Part shown: positions 28,589 through 37,416 of the stretch, one piece after another | How positions within the stretch are numbered: the stretch's first letter is position 1 | Layout of the letters: the number at the start of each line of letters is the position of its first letter | Source of the DNA: Aerococcus suis | Lineage (GTDB): Bacteria; Bacillota; Bacilli; Lactobacillales; Aerococcaceae | DNA: 64,000 bases | Reading direction: 5' to 3' | NCBI RefSeq assembly: GCF_900176325.1 | Contig: NZ_FWXK01000001.1 | Span: 217,770 to 281,769, forward strand | The notes under the pieces: generated by a model | The model's input: the letters and a program-made list of their open reading frames with translations, nothing else | Database searches by the model: none | Told to the model about the DNA's origin: nothing | Made by a program: the position numbers and the translations under genes

Positions 28589-29797
28589 ATGGTAAGTGAA
28601 AAAATATTATTTACAAGTGAAAGTGTCACTGAAGGACATCCTGATAAAATTGCTGATCAAATTAGTGATGCCATTTTAGACGCTGCTTTGGCTCAGGATC
28701 CTTATAGTCGTGTGGCTTGTGAAACAGTAGTTAACACAGGTCTAGTGGTTCTTGTTGGAGAAATCTCTTCACAAGCGCAAATTGATTATCAAGATATTGT
28801 GAGAAAAACGGTAGACAACATTGGCTATAACCGTGGGAAATATGGCTTCGATGCTGAAAATTTAGCCGTTCTTGTTGCCTTAGACCAACAATCTCCCGAT
28901 ATTGCGCAAGGGGTTGACCACTCTTTAGAATCAAAATCCGCACCTGCCGATAATAATAGTGAACGGGATGCTGCATTAGGAGCTGGTGACCAAGGTTTAA
29001 TGTTCGGTTACGCAACTGACGAAACGCCTGAATATATGCCTTTACCACTCACATTAGCGCATCGTTTAACCAAACAATTAGCCACTTTACGTCATCAAAA
29101 TGTCTTACCTTATTTACGTCCAGATGGTAAAGCTCAAGTGACGATTGAATACAACAACGATAACGAGCCACAACGGGTGGATACAGTCGTTCTAAGTACT
29201 CAACATGACGATAATATTGATCAAGAAACGTTACATCATGACATCATTGAACATGTCATCAAACCAATGATTCCCGCTCATTTGTTAGATGACGACACAC
29301 ATTTTTTGATTAATCCTACCGGTCGCTTTGTTATCGGTGGACCAAAAGGCGATTCCGGTTTAACCGGTCGTAAAATTATTGTCGATACTTATGGTGGAAT
29401 GGCTCGTCATGGCGGTGGTGCTTTCTCTGGAAAAGATGCCTCAAAAGTTGACCGTAGCGCTAGTTACATGGCCCGCTATATCGCTAAAAATATTGTAGCG
29501 GCTGGTTTAGCCAAACGTTGTGAAGTCCAATTAGCTTACGCTATTGGAGTTGCCGAACCGGTCTCTATTCGTGTTGATACGTTTGAAACAGGAACCGTTG
29601 GCTATGAAGCGTTGATTGAAGCGGTACGAGACTTATTTGATCTTTCCCCAAGTGGTATTATCAATTCTTTAGAATTGCGTCGCCCAATCTATGAAGCCAC
29701 TGCTTCATATGGTCACTTTGGTCGCAAACCAGAGAACGGTATTTTCCCTTGGGAAGCAACTGACAAAGTAGACGCTTTAAAAGCTTACTTTAACTAA
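28589..29797 (+). CDS. metK: S-adenosylmethionine synthase
   Basis: Makes S-adenosylmethionine from methionine and ATP. The 402-residue enzyme has [20 protein letters not shown] at the N-terminus, [12 protein letters not shown] near 131, [19 protein letters not shown] and [16 protein letters not shown], all core motifs of the family. GGAGG lies 7 bases before the ATG. It is monocistronic, with a good terminator after it. I looked for a SAM-sensing leader (S box or SMK box) and did not find conserved bases of either. Confidence 0.97.
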   Translation: MVSEKILFTSESVTEGHPDKIADQISDAILDAALAQDPYSRVACETVVNTGLVVLVGEISSQAQIDYQDIVRKTVDNIGYNRGKYGFDAENLAVLVALDQQSPDIAQGVDHSLESKSAPADNNSERDAALGAGDQGLMFGYATDETPEYMPLPLTLAHRLTKQLATLRHQNVLPYLRPDGKAQVTIEYNNDNEPQRVDTVVLSTQHDDNIDQETLHHDIIEHVIKPMIPAHLLDDDTHFLINPTGRFVIGGPKGDSGLTGRKIIVDTYGGMARHGGGAFSGKDASKVDRSASYMARYIAKNIVAAGLAKRCEVQLAYAIGVAEPVSIRVDTFETGTVGYEALIEAVRDLFDLSPSGIINSLELRRPIYEATASYGHFGRKPENGIFPWEATDKVDALKAYFN

Positions 29798-29814
29798 TTA
29801 TACTAACGATTTAA

Positions 29815-29850
29815 TAAAAACAGCTAAGGTTAATCTTAGCTGTTTTATTA
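29815..29850 (+). terminator. Rho-independent terminator of metK
   Basis: AAAACAGCTAAG (29817-29828) pairs perfectly with CTTAGCTGTTTT (29835-29846). Confidence 0.92.
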
Positions 29851-29864
29851 TCTATTAAGCATTA

Positions 29865-29893
29865 TTGGTGAAAAGGGAAAATCGTGGTAAACT
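29865..29893 (+). promoter_or_regulatory. Promoter of alr
   Basis: TTGGTG, 17-base spacer, TAAACT, ending 36 bases before the alr ATG. Confidence 0.65.
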
Positions 29894-29929
29894 ATATGAT
29901 AACGAAAAAAAGATAGGATCTGATGATTT

Positions 29930-31069
29930 ATGGTAAGTGGTACACATCGCCCTTCATATATACATATTTCAACACAAGCAATTGTCAATAATTACTTAAA
30001 AATTAAAGGGCAACTACCTAAAGGAACCCAAGTTCATGCAGTGATTAAGGCCAACGCTTACGGTCACGGTGCATTACCTGTTGCCAAAGCACTCTGCGAA
30101 GCCGATGTGGACGGTTTTTGTGTCGCTATTTCAGATGAAGCATTAGAATTACGCGCAAATGATATTTCTCGTCCCATTCTAATACTCGGTGTCACGCCGG
30201 TTGAGGACGCCCCATTACTTGCTCAAAAGCAAGTATCGGTCACTGTTTCCTCCCTACACTATCTCAAAGAAGCTTATAATCGACTAGGTGATTCACCTAC
30301 TCACCCGTTAAACGTCCACTTAAAAGTCGATACGGGAATGGGACGAATTGGTCTTCGCCATGCAGAAGATTTACAGCCATTGGTTAATTTCATTGCTAGT
30401 CACCCGTCTGCCTTTAAATTAGAAGGTATCTTTACTCATTTTGCAACGGCAGACAATCTCTCTAATTGGGAAACAGATGTTTTTGAAAGTCAGGCTCATC
30501 GTTTCCAAAATATTGTGACAGCCCTTGACTTTAGTCAATTGCCAAATCAACCTGTTTGTCATTATTCAAACTCAGCCATGTGCTTATGGCATCCCGAAAT
30601 GACATTAGATTGGGCACGATTAGGAATCGCCATGTATGGTTTAAATACGACGAATGATGCCATGGCATTACCTTACGATCTAGAACCTGCACTAAGTTTA
30701 ACATCAACGATTATCTACGTTAAAAAACTTTCTGCCCATGAAACAATTAGTTATGGTGCAACATACACAACTTCTCAAGAAGAATGGATTGCAACATTAC
30801 CTATTGGTTATGCTGATGGCTGTCCACGCCAATTAACAGGATACACAGTCCTTGTTGACGGTCACGAGTGTCCTATTGTCGGTCGTGTTTGCATGGATCA
30901 ATTGATGATTCGCTTACCTAAATATTATCCTGAGGGAACACCTGTCACTTTTATTGGCCGTAGCAAAGATAAAGTGAACCGAGTAGAAGATATGGCAAAA
31001 CATTGCGATACTATTCCGCATGAAATAACATGTGGTTTCTCTAATCGTTTACCCCTTTACTATTACTAA
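29930..31069 (+). CDS. alr: Alanine racemase
   Basis: PLP enzyme that supplies D-alanine for peptidoglycan and teichoic acids. The 379-residue protein has the PLP lysine K40 in HAVIKANAYGHG, the KVDTGMGRIG strand, and the second catalytic residue, the tyrosine in ISYGATYT, near residue 275. The start ATG is preceded by AGGATCTGATGATTT. An AraC-type regulator gene lies 30 bases downstream on the same strand with its own GGAGG, so a bicistronic transcript is likely; no terminator separates them. Confidence 0.96.
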   Translation: MVSGTHRPSYIHISTQAIVNNYLKIKGQLPKGTQVHAVIKANAYGHGALPVAKALCEADVDGFCVAISDEALELRANDISRPILILGVTPVEDAPLLAQKQVSVTVSSLHYLKEAYNRLGDSPTHPLNVHLKVDTGMGRIGLRHAEDLQPLVNFIASHPSAFKLEGIFTHFATADNLSNWETDVFESQAHRFQNIVTALDFSQLPNQPVCHYSNSAMCLWHPEMTLDWARLGIAMYGLNTTNDAMALPYDLEPALSLTSTIIYVKKLSAHETISYGATYTTSQEEWIATLPIGYADGCPRQLTGYTVLVDGHECPIVGRVCMDQLMIRLPKYYPEGTPVTFIGRSKDKVNRVEDMAKHCDTIPHEITCGFSNRLPLYYY

Positions 31070-31099
31070 AAATGAACTTAATACTGGAGGTCAAGACGC

Positions 31100-31936
31100 A
31101 TGTTGTCTTCAATCCCATTTCGAATTAAAGTCCGTCCGATTACTGCCCAAGCGATTGGGCAATATAATCAAACATCATTTCATCGCCATGAATTAGTCTT
31201 TGCTAAGAAGCCGATTCAACTCTTATTTGATGATGATGCCAAGGTCCCATTAAATATGTACCATATTGCTGTCCTACCTAGTTCAGTAGCGCGTCGGTTA
31301 GAATTACCTAAAGCTAAAAATAATCAACCAGCTGGAGACTATGGTTTTTTCGTTTCAATTAGTGATAACTTTTTAAAATCAATTTCTGAAAGTTTTATTG
31401 ACACACCTGAAACCCTATCCTTATTTAATGAACCCCACATTTTACATTATTCATTTAAAACGTGGCGGCATCTCTTACATATTGTCGATAAATTAGACTA
31501 TCGTTTGAATGAAGAACCAACAGATATCTCACGGAAAATTTCCTTTGCCCTAGCTTCCCAATTATTTTTGGAAATTTATGAATTATTAAAAAATCCAAAT
31601 GCCGAAAAACTCAAGGTTGATGAGCGGGAACAATTAGCTTTTCAAATAAAAACTTACGTAGAAGCACATTATTCAGAAGACATTACGATTACAGAAATTG
31701 CTGATTTATTCCAAGTGAGCACTTCAACTATTAATCGCTTTTTCCATGATTATTTCGAATCGACTCTCTATCGATTTATTTTATTCCTTCGCCTACAAGC
31801 TGCCCATGACTATATCGAACAAGGGTATTCGGTCACAGAAAGTTGGCAAAAAGCTGGTTTTAATGATTATAGTAATTTCTATCGTGCTTTTATGAAACAC
31901 TTTCACTATCGCCCTCATGAAACTGTAAAAAAATAA
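31100..31936 (+). CDS. AraC family transcriptional regulator
   Basis: A 278-residue regulator. The C-terminal about 100 residues form the double helix-turn-helix of AraC/XylS, with ITITEIADLFQVSTSTINRFFHDYF and SVTESWQKAGFNDYSNFYRAFMKHFHYRPHE. The N-terminal 180 residues are an effector domain without a clear cupin HxH pattern. It follows alr by 30 bases and ends at a terminator shared with galT. Its target is unknown; neighbours alr and galT give two candidates. It is distinct from the cupin-type AraC regulator at 44831. Confidence 0.88.
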   Translation: MLSSIPFRIKVRPITAQAIGQYNQTSFHRHELVFAKKPIQLLFDDDAKVPLNMYHIAVLPSSVARRLELPKAKNNQPAGDYGFFVSISDNFLKSISESFIDTPETLSLFNEPHILHYSFKTWRHLLHIVDKLDYRLNEEPTDISRKISFALASQLFLEIYELLKNPNAEKLKVDEREQLAFQIKTYVEAHYSEDITITEIADLFQVSTSTINRFFHDYFESTLYRFILFLRLQAAHDYIEQGYSVTESWQKAGFNDYSNFYRAFMKHFHYRPHETVKK

Positions 31937-31965
31937 AGTGGACTGATAAAATCAGCCCACTTTTT
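31935..31965. terminator. Bidirectional terminator between the AraC gene and galT
   Basis: AAAGTGGACTGA (31935-31946) pairs with TCAGCCCACTTT (31952-31963), one mismatch, with T run after. Confidence 0.85.
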
Positions 31966-31967
31966 AG

Positions 31968-33473
31968 TTATTGTTGATTAAAGTAAGAAATAAATTGTTC
32001 GAATCCTGTACGTCCATCGTCATCTGTTTTGAAGACACCCGCATCTTCAAGAATCCGAGTAAAGATATCTCCTAAACTTTTTTCGACAATTTCTTGTGCT
32101 TCTGTTTCAGTTGTTGGGTGATAATTGGCTTTTAAATCCTCCGCCCAAGCTTGATGCATCGTTTCTACTTGAGATAATTCTTCTTTATCAAGTAAGAAAG
32201 CTCTAACATCAGCTAATTCTGTTTTTAGACGTGGCGGTAAAATCGCCAATCCCATCACTTCAATCAATCCAATATTTTCTTTCTTAATATGTTGGACATC
32301 AGCATGAGGATGGAAAATACCATCTGGATGTTCTTCATTTGCACGATTATTCCGTAAGACTAGGTCCATTTCATATTGTCCATCTTTCATACGTGCAATT
32401 GGCGTAATCGTGTTATGCCGTTCATCGTCAGTATAAGCTAAAATATCACGCGCTTCATCAGAATAACCAATCCATGCTTGTAATATATCATCAGCACATT
32501 GAACTAACTGTTCTTTATCACTCGTACGTAAACGAATGACTGACATTGGCCAGTCGACTAAACCGGCTTCAATCATTGGATAGTTATCCAGTGAAATGTG
32601 TTGATAAATAGGGGCTTTTTCCATTGGGAAAGTATGGTGGCCACCTTGATAATGATCATGGCTTAATACAGACCCACCCACTCCAGGTAAGTCAGCATTT
32701 GATCCCACAAAATAATGTGGTAAATGATCAATAATCGCTAATAAGTTTTTAAACGTTTGTTTATGCACTTTCATTGGTTCATGATGTTCATTAATAAAGA
32801 TAGAATGTTCATTATAGTAAACGTATGGAGAATATTGGAAACCATATGTTTTGCCATCTAAATCTAATCGAACAATCCGATGATTTTGACGTGCCGCATG
32901 AGATTTATCGCCTTTAAATCCTTCATTTTCGAAGCATAGCGCACATAATGGATAGTTGCTACTTGGATTATTTTTAGCAGCTGCGATTTCTTTCGGTGAT
33001 TTTTCTGGTTTAGACAGATTAATGGTAATTTCCATTTCACCGTATTGACTTTGACTAGTAAATAAAATATTTTTGGCAATATTACGTGTTTTAATATAAT
33101 CATTTTGTTGGGCTAAATGATAGAAGTAATCCGTTGCTGCTTCAGGACTCTCATTATGGTATTTATCCCAGAAAATATGATTAACGACTGATGGCTGTGG
33201 AGTTATTAAATCCATCAACTTCGCTTCAAAAATTTCTTGATCAGCGTGTGACTCATCAATCATTCCTTTTTCGCGTGCGAATTCTACCAATTGGTCCATG
33301 GCACTCAATAAATCACCTGATTGATTGGTATCCTCTAATTCGTCGATACTGTTCAAATCAAAGATTGCCAATAGCCGGTTCGTCACATAGTTTTTATCAA
33401 TTGCCGAGATGGCTTCTGATTCAATAGCAGCATGAACAAATTGTTGAATAGCTGCTTCGATTGTTCCTTTCAT
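31968..33473 (-). CDS. galT: UDP-glucose--hexose-1-phosphate uridylyltransferase (class II GalT)
   Basis: Leloir pathway enzyme exchanging UMP between UDP-glucose and galactose 1-phosphate. At 501 residues it is the Gram-positive class II form, with LCFENEGFKGDKSHAARQNHR, SVLSHDHYQGGHHTFPMEKAP (active-site histidine in the GHH stretch) and a long C-terminal domain. It begins 18 bases after galK, with AAAGGGAG before its ATG, and together they handle galactose freed by BgaC. No galE is present in the window; it must be elsewhere. Confidence 0.95.
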   Translation of the reverse strand: MKGTIEAAIQQFVHAAIESEAISAIDKNYVTNRLLAIFDLNSIDELEDTNQSGDLLSAMDQLVEFAREKGMIDESHADQEIFEAKLMDLITPQPSVVNHIFWDKYHNESPEAATDYFYHLAQQNDYIKTRNIAKNILFTSQSQYGEMEITINLSKPEKSPKEIAAAKNNPSSNYPLCALCFENEGFKGDKSHAARQNHRIVRLDLDGKTYGFQYSPYVYYNEHSIFINEHHEPMKVHKQTFKNLLAIIDHLPHYFVGSNADLPGVGGSVLSHDHYQGGHHTFPMEKAPIYQHISLDNYPMIEAGLVDWPMSVIRLRTSDKEQLVQCADDILQAWIGYSDEARDILAYTDDERHNTITPIARMKDGQYEMDLVLRNNRANEEHPDGIFHPHADVQHIKKENIGLIEVMGLAILPPRLKTELADVRAFLLDKEELSQVETMHQAWAEDLKANYHPTTETEAQEIVEKSLGDIFTRILEDAGVFKTDDDGRTGFEQFISYFNQQ

Positions 33474-33491
33474 TATTTCTCCCTTTCCTTA

Positions 33492-34673
33492 TTAATCTGA
33501 AACTTTTTCAGCACCTGGTCCAATTTCAGCAACATAGAAGCTAGCAGCATAACCAATTTTTTCTTTGTATGCCTTATTAATGACATCAATAACGTGATCT
33601 ACGTTATCTTTATTGACTAAAGCAATAGCGCAACCGCCCATACCTGCTCCTGTCATACGAGCACCTAGGACACCGTCACATTCCCAAGCTTCTTGAACCA
33701 ACGTATCTAATTCAACACCAGTCACTTCATAATCATCACGTAAACTAATATGTGATTCATTTAGTAATTGACCGAATTTTTCTAAGTCACCGGCTGCTAA
33801 TACCTCTTTAGCTGCTTTGGTCCGATTATTTTCAGATACAGCATGTTTTGCTCGTTTATACAAAATAGGATCAGTTAATAAATCACTATTAGCTTCAAAT
33901 GTTTCGTTCGTTAAATCACCTAACGTTTGAATATCTAATTTCTCTTGTAAGCGTGCTAACGCTGCATCACTTTCTTGGCGACGTTGGTTATATTTAGAAT
34001 CTGCCAATTCGCGACGTTTATTCGTATTCATGATTAAAATGACATTGTCTTTAAAATCAACTGGAACTTTTTCGTAGTCTAGTGTATTAACATCTAAATA
34101 TAATGCCGTGTCAGTTTCACCAAAACCAACAGCAAATTGGTCCATAATTCCTGAATTAACACCAATAAAATGATTTTCCACTTGTTGGCCAATTTTCACT
34201 AAGTCTAAACGAGAAATATTCAATTGGTCCAAATCATCAACAATAACACCAATCAATAATTCTAATGAAGCTGAAGAGGATAAACCTGCACCATTAGGGA
34301 TATCACCGTAAATCAATAAATCGAACCCTTGAGTCACCTCATGACCTGCTTTTTTGATAAAGTGAACGACACCTTTCACAAAGTTAACCCATTCATCATC
34401 GTCATCGTAGGTCAAGTCATCATCAATATTAAAAACTTTAGTGCCTAAATCAGCAAAGTTTTCAGAGTAAGCGTGAACTTCCTTATCATCACGCAACCCC
34501 ACTAATGCCATTGTTCCTTTTGTAATAGCACAAGGGAAAACATGTCCTCCACTATAATCGATATGTTCACCGATTAAATTCACACGACCAGGTGAAAAAT
34601 ACGTTTTATCGTGTTTATAACCAAAAATATCGTTAAATTTAGCAGCTAATTCTTCTGTATGTTTTAAATCCAT
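33492..34673 (-). CDS. galK: Galactokinase
   Basis: Phosphorylates galactose to galactose 1-phosphate. The 393-residue GHMP kinase shows PGRVNLIGEHIDYSGGHVFPCAI-type galactose signature (split here as PGRVNLIGEHIDY, 28-40, and the following SGGHVFP), the ATP loop NGAGLSSSASLE and the third motif GARMTGAGMGGC. ATG 34673 is chosen because GAGGTGA lies 6 bases upstream; a GTG three codons before overlaps that site. It heads a galK-galT unit placed after the PTS operon; a hairpin at 34715-34747 between them may reduce read-through from that operon. Confidence 0.96.
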   Translation of the reverse strand: MDLKHTEELAAKFNDIFGYKHDKTYFSPGRVNLIGEHIDYSGGHVFPCAITKGTMALVGLRDDKEVHAYSENFADLGTKVFNIDDDLTYDDDDEWVNFVKGVVHFIKKAGHEVTQGFDLLIYGDIPNGAGLSSSASLELLIGVIVDDLDQLNISRLDLVKIGQQVENHFIGVNSGIMDQFAVGFGETDTALYLDVNTLDYEKVPVDFKDNVILIMNTNKRRELADSKYNQRRQESDAALARLQEKLDIQTLGDLTNETFEANSDLLTDPILYKRAKHAVSENNRTKAAKEVLAAGDLEKFGQLLNESHISLRDDYEVTGVELDTLVQEAWECDGVLGARMTGAGMGGCAIALVNKDNVDHVIDVINKAYKEKIGYAASFYVAEIGPGAEKVSD

Positions 34674-34714
34674 AATTGTCACCTCTTCTATCTCTAATTA
34701 ATAAATGTCTAGAT

Positions 34715-34747
34715 AGATAGAAAGGCTGGGACACATGTCCCAGCCTC
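34715..34747 (-). terminator. Terminator after the bgaC-PTS operon
   Basis: GGCTGGGACA (34724-34733) pairs perfectly with TGTCCCAGCC (34736-34745); the minus-strand tail CTTTCTATC is only moderately T-rich, so partial read-through into galK is possible. Confidence 0.8.
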
Positions 34748-34778
34748 CTATCGCTTATTAGCTGGAAAGCTTTACAAC

Positions 34779-35183
34779 TTATTCGTCATCGTCATCATTC
34801 ATCATTGCTTGTAATTTTTCATTAACGTTAGCAATGTTTTCTTGACTTGATGCCACATAGTCTTCGTCTGTACCAACTAGCTCTCCATTAATAAATGATA
34901 TGATCATTGGTAAGTTCATACCTGCATATAATTCAATGTTTTTACCAGCAAGAACTAATTTAGAAACCACATTACATGGTGTTCCACCCATTAAATCCGC
35001 AAAGACAACCATTTCATCCATAGATTCAGTTGTTTCTAAGAATTTTTTTTGGAAATCTTCAGGACCTTCTTCTGGTTCTAAAATGACTGTATGAATGTTT
35101 TCTTGTTCTCCCATAATCATTTCAGCACTTTGTTTAATACCTTCTGCAAAATGACCATGACTAACTAAAACCAATGTTTTCAC
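34779..35183 (-). CDS. PTS mannose-family IIA component
   Basis: A 134-residue cytoplasmic phosphocarrier. The phosphorylated histidine is H9 in VLVSHGHFAEG, followed by the family's FADLMGGTPCNVV. It takes phosphate from HPr and passes it to the IIB protein at 36912-37394. The start codon is GTG with AAGGAG upstream. The C-terminus is a short run of aspartates. It is the last gene of the operon bgaC-IIB-IIC-IID-IIA, the order found in the pneumococcal bgaC locus. Confidence 0.94.
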   Translation of the reverse strand: MKTLVLVSHGHFAEGIKQSAEMIMGEQENIHTVILEPEEGPEDFQKKFLETTESMDEMVVFADLMGGTPCNVVSKLVLAGKNIELYAGMNLPMIISFINGELVGTDEDYVASSQENIANVNEKLQAMMNDDDDE

Positions 35184-35199
35184 TCTTTAAAATCTCCTT

Positions 35200-36006
35200 C
35201 TATTGAATAACTCCTAATGCTGAAAGTGCAACACAGACAACTAATACAATAAAGATTGCTTTTGTAGATGTCATACGTTTTCTACCTAGTAACCAGTAAA
35301 CACCACCAACGATTGCTGCTGGTAATAATCCTGGCATAATTTGGTCAGCAATGTTTTGAACGTCAACAGTAACATCACCAAAGTGTGGTGTAATCGCAAA
35401 TTGAACACGTACCATTGTCGCACATAGGGCACCTACCATGAATACCCCCATTAAAGTAGCAGCATCAGTTAAAGCTGTTAATTTGTCTGACATTGTTGTA
35501 ACGAATGCTGAACCTTCACGGTAAGCAACATCAATAGATTTCCAACGGAAGAACATAACGAAGATGTTCGCTACAATCCAAATAAATAGACCAGTTGGGT
35601 TACCTTGGCTTGCCATGTTTGCTGCAATCGCACCGAAGATGGTTGGTAATAACGCACCAAAGATTGAGTCACCAATCGCAGCGAATGGTCCCATTAAACC
35701 AGCTTTTAAACCAGCAACCGTTTCTTTAGCTGCGTAACCTTCTTCTTCTTCGACCGCTAAGTCAATACCTGTAACAATCGTATTTAAGAAGTTTGACGTA
35801 TTGAAGAATTGTGCATGAGTTTTCATCATGTCTTTTAATTCATCAGTATTGTCTCCGTACATTTTACGTAATTGTGGAAGGATAGTATATAGATATCCTG
35901 ATCCTTGCATTCTTTCATAGTTCCAACCAGATTGGAAACCGAATAAGCTACGACGGTTAATTTGATTGAAGTCTTTTTTCGTTAATTTATAATTAGATTT
36001 CGTCAT
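35200..36006 (-). CDS. PTS mannose-family IID component
   Basis: A 268-residue membrane subunit. It opens with the polar KKDFNQINRRSLFGFQSGWNYERMQGSGY stretch of IID proteins, then GPFAAIGDSIFGALLPTIFG and several hydrophobic segments toward the C-terminus. With IIC it forms the sugar channel. ATG 36006 is 9 bases after GGAG and overlaps the end of the IIC gene by 14 bases, so translation is coupled; the TTG two codons upstream is less likely. Confidence 0.94.
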   Translation of the reverse strand: MTKSNYKLTKKDFNQINRRSLFGFQSGWNYERMQGSGYLYTILPQLRKMYGDNTDELKDMMKTHAQFFNTSNFLNTIVTGIDLAVEEEEGYAAKETVAGLKAGLMGPFAAIGDSIFGALLPTIFGAIAANMASQGNPTGLFIWIVANIFVMFFRWKSIDVAYREGSAFVTTMSDKLTALTDAATLMGVFMVGALCATMVRVQFAITPHFGDVTVDVQNIADQIMPGLLPAAIVGGVYWLLGRKRMTSTKAIFIVLVVCVALSALGVIQ

Positions 36007-36892
36007 CCTCAATTTCTCCTTCCATATCTGCGTCTACTTGGTTAGCGTTATTAACCGGTTGTTGTTGTGGTTTGGCATTGTTGTTTTTGAATGAAATAGC
36101 TGCTAGAGCAAAACCAATTAATGCAATTGTTAACATTGGTAGGCCATTGAATGTTGCACCAAGATCTTCAACAACAGATGCTACGCCTGTTCCTAATACT
36201 TGAACATTTGAGAATAGAGTTGAGAATAATACAGTAATAATGAAACCTAAGATTAAGTAAGGGAAGTGTTTTTTCACTGGTAAATATCTTAATAAAATTG
36301 CAAAACCTACAGCAGGTAATACTGCACCAGCAACTGTTAATCCGTTACCTAACCATGCTAATTGATTATTTAAAACATCAACAACTGCTTCAACAACGCC
36401 ACTACCAAATACTAATGCTAAAAATACTGGAAGTGCACGAGAAAGTGTCCATGATAAGTTACCTAATAAGAAGTTACGTTCGATTCCTTTGTAGTTATGA
36501 TTTTCAATATTTGTATCTACACGGTGTGCAAAGAAAGTATTTGCGAAACGTGCAAGAACGTCTAATTGAATCATTAAGGCTGCTACCGGAACCGCTAAAA
36601 CTGCGATTGCTTGTTGTGGGTCCATGTCAATTGCGATTGAGAATGCTGTTGCTAAAACTGAACCTGAGTTAGCATCGATACGTGAAGCACCACCGAAAGT
36701 ACCAACACCTAAAATCGTTAATTGCATACCACCACCGATAATTAAACCAGTTGTTACATCACCCATTACTAACCCAGTGAAGAATCCTGCGAATACAGCA
36801 GAACCTGCTGATGAATAGATATGTAATTCATCCCAGATTTGGTACCCTGCATATAAGGTTAGTAGTAAAATTTGCCACCATTGAAATTCCAT
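35993..36892 (-). CDS. PTS mannose-family IIC component
   Basis: A 299-residue integral membrane subunit with about seven to eight hydrophobic segments and the IIC motifs FAGFFTGLVMGDVTTGLIIGG-like N-terminal repeats and GTFGGASRIDANSG. It carries the sugar across the membrane. The acidic tail after about residue 275 is polar and probably cytoplasmic. GGAGG lies 8 bases before the ATG. It is followed by the overlapping IID gene. Confidence 0.94.
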   Translation of the reverse strand: MEFQWWQILLLTLYAGYQIWDELHIYSSAGSAVFAGFFTGLVMGDVTTGLIIGGGMQLTILGVGTFGGASRIDANSGSVLATAFSIAIDMDPQQAIAVLAVPVAALMIQLDVLARFANTFFAHRVDTNIENHNYKGIERNFLLGNLSWTLSRALPVFLALVFGSGVVEAVVDVLNNQLAWLGNGLTVAGAVLPAVGFAILLRYLPVKKHFPYLILGFIITVLFSTLFSNVQVLGTGVASVVEDLGATFNGLPMLTIALIGFALAAISFKNNNAKPQQQPVNNANQVDADMEGEIEDDEI

Positions 36893-36911
36893 TATTCTTC
36901 CTCCACAATAA

Positions 36912-37394
36912 TTATGCTTCTTTTAAAAGTTTCATTAAGTCTTGTTCTGGATCATTAGGTACCATTTGTGCTTTTAAGTAGACACCTTTGTTATCCAATT
37001 CTTTAAAGACTTCAACGTCTTCGTCAACCACATTGATTGAGTTTGTAATTGAACGTGTTTCGTCTGTTTGTGACATGTTACCAACGTTAATAGTATCTAA
37101 TGGCACACCTGCTTCAATTAAGCGTAAGTATGTTTTTGGACGACGAGCCACAATGAAGACACGTTGTGAATCATATTTACCAGCTAAAATGTTTTTAGCG
37201 GCTTTTTCAACAGGTAGTACACTTAATTTAACACCTGCTGGAGTAGCAAGTTTCAATCCAGATTTTTCAATTGGATCTTCACTTACTCTATCGTCCACTA
37301 CCATGATACGACTAACATTTAATTTAGTACTCCATAAGTTAGCGACTTGTCCGTGAATTAAACGACCGTCAATACGTGCTGCAACAATTGTCAT
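36912..37394 (-). CDS. PTS mannose-family IIB component
   Basis: A 160-residue soluble or membrane-associated protein that phosphorylates the incoming sugar. The phosphorylated histidine is H14 in ARIDGRLIHGQVANLW, a hallmark of the family. Later segments (RVFIVARRPKTYLRLIEAG, TINVGNMSQTDETRSITNSINV) are typical. It follows bgaC by 22 bases with GAGGGAG upstream. The position directly after a GH35 gene suggests uptake of a galactosyl-hexosamine disaccharide. Confidence 0.94.
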   Translation of the reverse strand: MTIVAARIDGRLIHGQVANLWSTKLNVSRIMVVDDRVSEDPIEKSGLKLATPAGVKLSVLPVEKAAKNILAGKYDSQRVFIVARRPKTYLRLIEAGVPLDTINVGNMSQTDETRSITNSINVVDEDVEVFKELDNKGVYLKAQMVPNDPEQDLMKLLKEA

Positions 37395-37416
37395 AAATAA
37401 CTCCCTCTTTCTTTTT

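Noticed and set aside
34750-34775. cre-like sequence TGGAAAGCTTTACA near the PTS IIA end
   Set aside because: The central CG of the CcpA consensus is GC here, and another position fails; the site also lies downstream of the operon, not at a promoter.
36298-36672. 124-codon frame antisense to the PTS IIC gene
   Set aside because: Leucine- and glutamine-rich shadow of a membrane protein gene; no binding site.
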